From the NCBI GenBank assembly GCA_033807775.1, contig CM066319.1, positions 159,903,983 to 159,967,982 of the forward strand: 64,000 nt of DNA, given 5' to 3'. The position numbers and the translations under genes were made by a program. Source of the stretch: Saussurea involucrata. Lineage: Eukaryota; Streptophyta; Magnoliopsida; Asterales; Asteraceae. This document shows, in pieces, positions 56,492 to 64,000 of the stretch (positions are counted from its first letter, which is position 1; each line of letters starts with the position of its first letter). Below the pieces are notes generated by a model. It was not told the DNA's origin, did no database searches, and was given only the letters and a program-made list of their open reading frames with translations.

Positions 56492-56848
56492 TTCATAACT
56501 ATCGCAAATCTTCAAAACTATCGCAACTAACTACGGCGACATTCATAACTGTCTCAACCCACTGTATTCATACTTAACCCAGAAATTCATAAATTTAAAC
56601 CATGTTTGTTTCTGTAAACGGGCAGATATGTTAAAAACAACCAATAGAACATTAACATGAACTCAGATTTCTCATAACCTTCCAAAAATATCAAAACCCA
56701 TTTCTATATCTATAGAAAACTTTTAGCTACATAATAAGAAAGATTAACATGAGATATTTACCTTTAATTTCACAAGCTTGAACCCTCAAATTACAATTAA
56801 ATCTTCCAGCCAACCAAACTTGCCTTTCTTCTTCTTCTTTCTTGGTTT

Positions 56849-56852
<4 letters not shown>

Positions 56853-56898
<46 letters not shown>
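56853..56898. repeat. (CT)n microsatellite
   Basis: About 22 CT units in this LTR; only about 9 at the matching place in the other LTR (63258-63275). Confidence 0.95.
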
Positions 56899-56900
<2 letters not shown>

Positions 56901-57244
56901 GCTGTACACAATCACACACACACACTTAAGACTTCACAAGTGTTTTGTTTGTGTGACACATCACCCCTTTTTACTAAAAAGAGGCGGTGATTGTGATATC
57001 TCATATCACATTTACCAAACAACCCCTCCAAGTATCAACACTTAACAAGTTTAATCCATCCACTTATAAATTAAAATTAAAGTTTACCCCTTAACTTATT
57101 ACTACACAAACAATTAACGTAACTTAATCGGGATAAACTCTAATATTAATCTATCACACAATAAATCATATTTTATCAAATAATTATACTCAAATTATTT
57201 AATAAACCTAAACATAATCTTTTATGAAAAATCGAGATGTTACA

Positions 57245-60107
57245 ATACTCCCCAACTTGAAAATGACTTCGTCCTCGAAATCAAAGCTAGGTAAACCAAT
57301 GAGGATATTAAATCTTCATATCCCCTTCCAGCTCTAAAATCACATTAACATCTCAATGATATAATACCATTGTACTTATAACCACATACTTAAACTGTAA
57401 TTTCTTAATAGATCTCTCTAAAATCGCTTCCAGTTCTTCCACACAACGACTCTTCACATCCATTATTAACTCAGTAAATGGAATCACATCCTACCAACAT
57501 AAAGTATGTCATATATCCCTTTTAATTTCTAGTCTTTTATACTTAATCACAAATAAAAGTCCATAAAGAACAAGGACTCGGTTTTCCACATCTCCTGGAT
57601 CTTACATCCTTAAACATTACCCGCTCCCCAACTTGAAAACGACCTAACATTTCATCAGTCTCCTTTGGTTATTAATCCAAATCCTATTACCGGACAAAGT
57701 TATCCGCACATGAACTAAGACATGGTTATTAGGAGACAAATTAATCTCGAATCGGAAACATCCCTAGCCCATCATACACGATAATGTCCGCTTTGCGCAT
57801 ACCCTCTGCATAACAGCATGCCAGTACCGCTCACGGTTTTGTTCCTGCCCGCACAGGCATACGCGGGACGCACTCAGACCGCACCCAGTGACAGGCAAAA
57901 GGCCTCATGCAAGGAAAGTATCCATCCACCCTATAAGGAGGACTTCGTTTTCCTCTCCTAGCCGAGGTGGGATCTCACATTTCCATTTGATATCGGTTTA
58001 TTGCCATGAGCACATCATAATACTAGTAAATTTCGTCTGAGGATTTCAACTTACTAACCAAATGCCACTAATTCGTCGTGCAATACTTAAAATTCTTTTA
58101 TGTACATCACATCGTCATCTACCAGTTTGGCCATTTTAAATATCACCACTCCCGTGCCCCAAGAAATGAGTCTATTCAAAGTTAATTCAATAACTCAAAC
58201 TCAAATAGTCAAATCAATAAGTAACCATTTAAAAACAAAAGTAATAAAATCTTTGAGGATTTCAATTCATATAATCGGCCATAAATCTTATAAACATACC
58301 GGTAATAGTTCAAATTTCTTAAGTTCACAAATCGATAAACTGAACATCATACAAAACATACAAGAACTTCGTATAACTACATTCTTAGGTCCGATCTTTC
58401 TATCATTACTTTCCCACGTTAGCGTGGAGCACCACCCTCCAAACATTACTTGTTTATTTCTCCCAACCTTTCCACTTGCTGATAACATTTTCTCATTACT
58501 ATACATAACCAAATATTTGCACCAAAATTCTAACTTAAGGCATTCAACCAAATCATCTTGAAACGATACCATCGTTCAAAGTTACTACACATTCTTTGAT
58601 CTTCAATTAATACTTTCTCGGACAATTCTTTTACACATAAGAAGCAACTCACATTCCTTAAGGATTTTGTATTTACTACACCTCATTTTGACTAACATAC
58701 GCATCATCTTCTTTAAACTTCCAATGATTCCAAAAATATTCTTAATTAGCGACTCACATAACCAAAACACTTTGGATAAACACCCACTACCGCTCCGACA
58801 TTCTATTCCGATATTAGCCATATCACCACGTCATCTTGCAAACCACATGCCCCAACAACTTTATTGACAAAATAGTACACTTCATCTGAAATCCCCGAAA
58901 AGACTTCCATCTGATGCTTACTCTTTCTAACATCACTTATCTTGGAAATTGATGCCACTACTCGTCCGTACATTCTTTACCCATAACATCTCACAGCAGA
59001 CCAGGTCTCTCATAGTCATTCATATACTTCAAACTTACCTTCATGTTCTGTCGCATAATTAACCGAGTCTATTTTACTACTTTATCCCTCCCCAACTTTA
59101 GTTGAACCATAACTTACGAGTTTCTAATTAACTCAAACTTACTCGTTTCTTTCTAGCTCTTTGTGATTCCAAACTATTACATAGGCAGGGCACATTTCCT
59201 CACGGATCGGCATAGTTTATACACTCACTTCGTTCGTGCCTAATATTTCATCCCTTACAAACCATCCACCTCGTAAGTAAAACGCTTATCTAAAACAACA
59301 GTCTTTCACCATCCTAATACCCCTACAAGGTGGTTCTTCAACTTTCAACCTTCTGATTCAAGACTTCAGCCTCATACACCTTACACAGTGGCCGACTTTA
59401 ACATCAATAATCGACCTGTCGATACTTCCTTAACCTATTCTTCAACAAGGGTCCCTAACTAAACCTAATCCTTCCAACATATCATAATCCAATTCACTTC
59501 CCATCATTTTCATCTCAAACTTACTCGTGCAACGTTATTATCACAAGATCACCTTAAACTTTTTATTTGACGTTGAGGATATTTCATTCCTACTTCACCA
59601 CACTACTCGTAACAAGTTGCTAATACCAACGCATTGATGACTTATAGTCTTTCCTCTGGATACAACCATCCTTTGACAACCATATTTCCGTCATCGAACA
59701 AAGGTATCGACCCTCGTACAACCGGCACTAAAGTCCACTTCTGATTCTTCCATTACCCACCTCTCTTATTGAGCACGAATACCCAAAAATTACTTTTTGT
59801 AACAAAACCATAGACTATAATTGAAATTAGGAAATCACCTGATAGATTAATGTAGAATCAGATTATAATCCCACTTCCTCTTCCAAATAACAATCAAAAT
59901 AGTCTTACCATTTTGTACACGTTCTACTAACTAAACGGAATACGTAGATAATATTTAATTTATCCTACTTTTACTCAGAAATCTTCAAAGGTTGTAAACT
60001 TCCATTTGTTAGATCGATTTACAAAGTATCTTCCAAAAATAGCAACTAGTATAGCTAACTTTTAACAAAAGATTATAGTACAAAAGATAAGTTAGCACCA
60101 CTATCAC

Positions 60108-60158
<51 letters not shown>

Positions 60159-60235
60159 ATATATAGAATTTATAAAGACTATATCATGACTACATCCGTA
60201 CTTTCCTTAACGTCTTCCACCATTATGTGAAATAT
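57245..60235 (-). other. Non-coding interior of the minus-strand element
   Basis: It begins with the polypurine tract (minus strand TCAAGTTGGGGAGTAT, 57245-57260). No frame over about 150 codons and no pol motif is seen. It is homologous in part (58360-59660) to the plus-strand element's interior. A dyad CCACGTTAGCGTGG lies at about 58417-58430. A (TA)n run lies at 60110-60156. Confidence 0.65.
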
Positions 60236-60904
60236 TCAATCCGTTGATGTTGGAGTGTTGGGTTTCTTATCTTTCAATCTTGGGCAATCCCTCCGATAAT
60301 GACCAAGATTCTTACATTCATAGCAAGTCGACCCTTGAATATGACAGTTTTTAATCGTGTGGCCAGCTTCCCCGCACTTGAAACTTTTAATATACAACTT
60401 GGTTCCTCGACGGGATTCAATACAATGATTCTTAACAAAAGTTTCCGGCTTCTGGCAAGGTTTTGATCTATCCTCCCATTTTCTTTTCTCTCCCGCTCGA
60501 GTTATTTCAACTCCATTTTCAGCATAAATTTCTTCTATTCTATCGTCAATTTTAAATACTGGATTCACAGGGGGAGTTACAACATCGATACTCACCTCCG
60601 GTCTATGCAACTTAACGATATGATCATTCAACATTTTTGTAAACATTTCCTGTTGTTGAGTCAATGCAGCATTCATAACCCGCATCACGTTTTCCATTAT
60701 ATGGGACTCCATAGTAGATTCTGTCATTACCAAATCATAAGTACCAGTACTCCTTCTATGAGTTTGACTTTCCAATCCACCTATTAAAGGTTGCCTCGGC
60801 GGACTTTCATGGGTCCCGCCAGTTCCAGGTTGTCCATCCAACCCCCGATCATTTATTGCTCTGTCCTCCGAAGAATTAGAAGACCTTGTTGGTGTATTCA
60901 CCAT
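60236..60904 (-). CDS. Short Gag-like protein with two zinc knuckles
   Basis: The start is the Met of MVNTPTRSSNSSED at 60904; the frame is open further upstream, but that part is hydrophobic and lies in the leader. The 222-residue protein has a Ser/Gly/Pro-rich N-terminus, a helical stretch (MENVMRVMNAALTQQQEMFTKML), then a basic segment (ITRAGEKRKWEDRS). Two CCHC knuckles, FKCGEAGHTIKNC and CYECKNLGHYRRDC, lie near the C-terminus. In gypsy Gags a capsid domain of 100 residues or more would sit between the helix and the KRKWE segment; it is missing. The frame is intact, so it might still bind RNA, but it cannot form a normal capsid. No pol follows. Confidence 0.75.
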   Translation of the reverse strand: MVNTPTRSSNSSEDRAINDRGLDGQPGTGGTHESPPRQPLIGGLESQTHRRSTGTYDLVMTESTMESHIMENVMRVMNAALTQQQEMFTKMLNDHIVKLHRPEVSIDVVTPPVNPVFKIDDRIEEIYAENGVEITRAGEKRKWEDRSKPCQKPETFVKNHCIESRRGTKLYIKSFKCGEAGHTIKNCHIQGSTCYECKNLGHYRRDCPRLKDKKPNTPTSTD

Positions 60905-61240
60905 TATTCTGATATAACACAAAGAGATAACCATAAAAATGGTTACACACATCTTAGACATACGAAACATACTTTACCAATCATTAGTCACTGTAACAAT
61001 TTATAAACAAGTATACTCGTGTAGTAATATATTCATAATAACAGTAGCTAATTGAGATTATGAACATACTACACATGAGAATCCTCGTTACCATCATACA
61101 GTACTAGTTTCACGTATTTCCGTCGACTATAAGACTATCCCGTCTTAGTACTTCTACCCATATCTCACGAATCATCACTTAATTCATCTCAGCTTAAGTC
61201 TAGGTATCTCAATTAGCATACCTAGTTCGCATAAACTAAT

Positions 61241-61252
61241 GCTCTGATACCA
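61241..61252 (-). other. Primer-binding site, initiator Met-tRNA type
   Basis: The minus strand reads TGGTATCAGAGC, three bases from the LTR end at 61256. The leader between here and Gag (60905-61240) shows no other feature. Confidence 0.9.
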
Positions 61253-61255
61253 TAT

Positions 61256-63619
61256 TGTAACACCCTAAAATCAGGGCTAATTTAAACCTCGATTTATAAC
61301 AATATTAAACATAAAATTTCTAAGCTTTTATACATAAGTAGAGAATTAAGCATGAGGGTCATATTTACAACATAGAACTCTTCAAATAACCTATTAATCG
61401 AATCATGTCACTATAATCAGATTAACTAGATTATCTAAGCAATCTATTCAAAACCTTAATATTCAATAACTTCTCCGCTAATCCAAAAGCTCTCGTCCCA
61501 CATCCCTTTATTTTCCCGAGCTAGTACCTGGTAAGAAAACATCATTTGAAACGATTAGGCTAACGCCTAGTGAGAACATTCGTTTTCAAAATAATATTTA
61601 TACAAATCAATGTAAACAAGGTATAACAAACCTGATTTACCCTTTTTCTTACCACATGCGTAACTGTACTTTGATAACGGGTTAAACCCGGTTCCATGAC
61701 TACAACCTGACAATAAGCCAGTCATTTCTCATTTTCTGATTTCATGACTACGACCTGACAATAAGCCAGTCATTTCTCATGTTCTGATTCCATGACTACG
61801 ACCTGACAATAAGCCAGTCATTTATCATGTTCTAGAGCCGCACTACGAATCTTCATGAACTCTAGATTAATGCTCTTATCCAAAGAAATCGCAATATACA
61901 CATGCCCATTTCTTGGAAAGGAAATAGATATTACAATATACACATGCCAATCCCTTCTTTTCCTTAGAAATCGGAAATTACGTTTATTCCACGATTTCTC
62001 ACACACATCGAAATAACGAATAATCCTCATCTATTCCACATGTTCATAACCACTAGTGCCTATGGATCCATTACACTCAACCGTACTTGTGCAGGTTATT
62101 ACTTAATATAGATTCCTCATAGCATTCAGTATGAGCAAATCATATTTATACCACCTAGATTCCTCATATCATTTAGTATGAGCAAATTTTCTTTATAAAT
62201 CCCTCATATTATTCAGTATAAGCAAATCACATTTAATATGTCAATTTCTTATAACATAAATCTATCCATCAATATTATCACTCACGGTCCTTGATATAAA
62301 TATTATTGTAACTCACTTGCCCAATAAATTCAATAGTTACAACTCGTACAGGTTATTGCTATAAATCATTTTCCAATATCATTAATGAATTTAAGCACAA
62401 CCATCAATTTAAGATAATAAATTTTACTTTATAAAATCATTCTTCCAAAATCCATCCAAAACAGTTCATTTATAAAATACACCTTACCATAATTTAAAAC
62501 ATTGTAAAAAGGTAAGGTAAGAATGAACTCACCTGATAGCAGTAGTATCACTCTTACTTTTCTTCCTCAAAATAATATGAACTTTTGTCACCAACTCCAC
62601 AGAGATCTGAAATACTCAAATACATAATGTACTAGTATAAATCTATTGTATAGGACCCTTAAAACTAAGAATCCTAAAAATAACCAAATTTCCAACCACT
62701 TATCGCAACCCACTAGTTGCGATAACCATTGTCGCAATACACAGTACTTGTCGCAACCCATTGTTGCGACATCTACTTCCTATCGCAACCTACTGTTGCG
62801 ATACATGCCTCATCGCAACCAACCGTTGCGATGTACACCTTGTCGCAACTAACTATTTCGATACTAATGAACTTGTCGCAACCCAAGGTTGCGACATTCA
62901 TAACTATCGCAAATCTTCAAAACTATCACAACTAACTACGGCGACATTCATAACTGTCTCAACCCACTGTATTCATACTTAACCCAGAAATTCATAAATT
63001 TAAACCATGTTTGTTTCTGTAAACATGCAGATATGTTAAAAACTACCAATAGAACATAAACATGAACTCAGATTTCTCATAACCTTCCAAAAATATCAAA
63101 ACCCATTTCTATATCCATAGAAAACTTTTAGCTACATAATAAGAAAGATTAACATGAGATGTTTACCTTTAATTTCACAAGCTTGAACCCTCAAATTACA
63201 ATTAAATCTTCCAGCTAACCAAACTTGCTTTTCTTCTTCTTCTTTCTTGGTTTTCTTTCTCTCTCTCTCTCTCTTTCGCCGTACACAATCACACACACAC
63301 TTAAGACTTCACAAGTGTTTTGTTTGTGTGACATATCACCCCTTTTTACTAAAACGAGGCGGTGATTGTGATATCTCATATCACATTTACCAAACAACCC
63401 CTCCAAGTATCAACAGTTAACAAGTTTAATCCCTCCACTTATAAATTAAAATTAAAGTTTACCCCTTAACTTATTACTCCACAAACAATTAACGTAACTT
63501 AATCGGGATAAACTCTAATATTAATGTATCACACAATAAATCATATTTTATCAAATAATTATACTCAAATTATTTAATAAACCTAAACATAATCTTTTAT
63601 GAAAAATCGAGATGTTACA
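61256..63619 (-). repeat. 5' LTR of the minus-strand element, shared with a second tandem unit
   Basis: It is the same LTR as 54893-57244. It ends GATGTTACA at 63619 and is followed at once by ATACTCCCCAACTTG, the polypurine edge of another interior. It therefore serves as 5' LTR of one unit and 3' LTR of the next. The segment 61668-61695 contains an inserted GATAACGGGTTAAACCCGG palindrome-like sequence absent from the other LTR. Confidence 0.85.
62701..62897. repeat. Array of short hairpins TCGCAAC...GTTGCGA, LTR copy 2
   Basis: Five clear stem-loops, against four in the other LTR. The extra one at 62749-62771 (TGTCGCAAC/GTTGCGACA, loop CCATT) is damaged in copy 1, on both sides of the stem (TGTCGGAAC, GTTGCTACA). 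Spacing is 25-60 bases. Confidence 0.85.
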
Positions 63620-64000
63620 ATACTCCCCAACTTGAAAATGACTTCGTCCTCGAAATCAAAGCTAGGTAAACCAATGAGGATATTAAATCTTCATATCCCC
63701 TTCCAGCTCTAAAATCACATTAACATCTCAATGATATAATACCATTGTACTTATAACCACATACTTAAACTGTAATTTCTTAATAGATCTCTCTAAAATC
63801 GCTTCCAGTTCTTCCACACAACGACTCTTCACATCCATTATTAACTCAGTAAATGGAATCACATCCTACCAACATAAAGTATGTCATATATCCCTTTTAA
63901 TTTCTAGTCTTTTATACTTAATCACAAATAAAAGTCCATAAAGAACAAGGACTCGGTTTTCCACATCTCCTGGATCTTACATCCTTAAACATTACCCGCT
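63620..64000 (-). mobile_element. Start of a second interior of the same element family
   Basis: It matches 57245-57625 almost base for base and runs off the window. It shows that the right-hand LTR is internal to a tandem array of at least two units. Confidence 0.9.

Larger units (their letters stand above)
54893..57244 (-). repeat. 3' LTR of the minus-strand element (2352 bases)
   Basis: On the minus strand it runs from TGTAACATCTCG to TTTTAGGGTGTTACA. It contains a near-repeat block ACCTGACAATAAGCCA(G/T)TCATTTCTCATG (two or three copies, 55290-55425), a hairpin-motif array (56296-56491) and a (CT)n run (56853-56898). It differs from the partner LTR mainly in the length of the CT run and in a segment near 55305 against 61668. 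Confidence 0.85.
54893..63619 (-). mobile_element. LTR retrotransposon with truncated gag and non-coding interior, minus strand
   Basis: Two LTRs (54893-57244 and 61256-63619, about 2.36 kb each), Met-tRNA primer site (61241-61252), a Gag frame (60904-60236) and a non-coding interior (57245-60235) are present. No protease, reverse transcriptase or integrase is seen. Right of the second LTR the interior begins again (63620 on), so the unit is part of a tandem LTR-interior-LTR-interior arrangement and not a simple insertion. Confidence 0.85.

Noticed and set aside
56727..57045. Frames with RERERER or SLSLSLS runs
   Set aside because: They are translations of the (CT)n microsatellite.
4195..61252. 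TGGTATCAGAGC strings considered as parts of tRNA genes
   Set aside because: Each sits at an LTR inner edge as a primer-binding site, and no cloverleaf surrounds it.
56296..62897. Regularly spaced repeats resembling a CRISPR array
   Set aside because: Units are inverted, vary in sequence, have 3-6 base loops and irregular spacing, and lie inside an LTR of a plant retrotransposon.

Overview
The window is nuclear DNA of a flowering plant, almost certainly a eudicot with a large, repeat-rich genome. An Asteraceae-like genome is my guess from the style of the copia and chromovirus proteins, but it is not proven. The evidence is a dense nest of plant LTR retrotransposons (Ty1/copia, Athila, chromovirus), a MULE, a PIF/Harbinger element, hAT and CACTA-like fragments, and one recognisable host gene: a small CEP-type signalling-peptide precursor at 45653-45886. 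I see no tRNA or rRNA gene, CRISPR array or prokaryotic gene.

Layout. 1-4487: minus-strand copia derivative with a capsid-less gag and only a stub of protease. It sits in a minus-strand LTR fragment (4488-5533). 5534-10180: a chimera of hAT end, chromovirus RNase H/integrase and copia leader plus LTR, in three tandem copies of about 1.93 kb. The third copy runs on into the rest of the integrase, a chromodomain-like tail and a 1.87 kb LTR (to 13147). 14093-37309: one SIRE-like copia element (minus) with matching 5-bp target duplications GTACC and an extra env-like reading frame. It is interrupted at 16457-26756 by an Athila element (target duplication GTGGT), which was itself rearranged by a tandem duplication followed by collapse of one copy to a solo LTR. 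37629-41292: a MULE with about 200-bp terminal inverted repeats and a broken transposase. 41395-43197: a compact Harbinger element with an uninterrupted transposase. 43448-43687: a perfect foldback element lodged in a TA microsatellite. 45.5-45.9 kb: the CEP gene. 47210-54892: a plus-strand LTR element with an almost non-coding interior. Its 3' LTR is interrupted by a minus-strand LTR element (54893-63619), which begins again in tandem at 63620.

How it fits together. Nearly every protein-coding stretch is a broken retrotransposon polyprotein. Exceptions are the CEP gene and the Harbinger transposase; the minus-strand gag at 60236-60904 is open but truncated. The most striking pattern is that each LTR element family carries its own short, dyad-symmetric or palindromic motif, repeated many times through its LTR, leader and sometimes coding sequence. 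Examples are TCCGGA in the copia at 1-4487 and two LTR families, TCAGCGA/TCGCTGA in the SIRE-like element, CCCACTG/CAGTGGG in Athila, and TCGCAAC...GTTGCGA hairpins in the LTRs at 54.9-63.6 kb. A second point is that two LTR elements with largely unrelated LTRs share a homologous non-coding interior, placed here in inverted orientation. Coordinates and motif counts were made by eye and should be treated as accurate to a few bases or counts.
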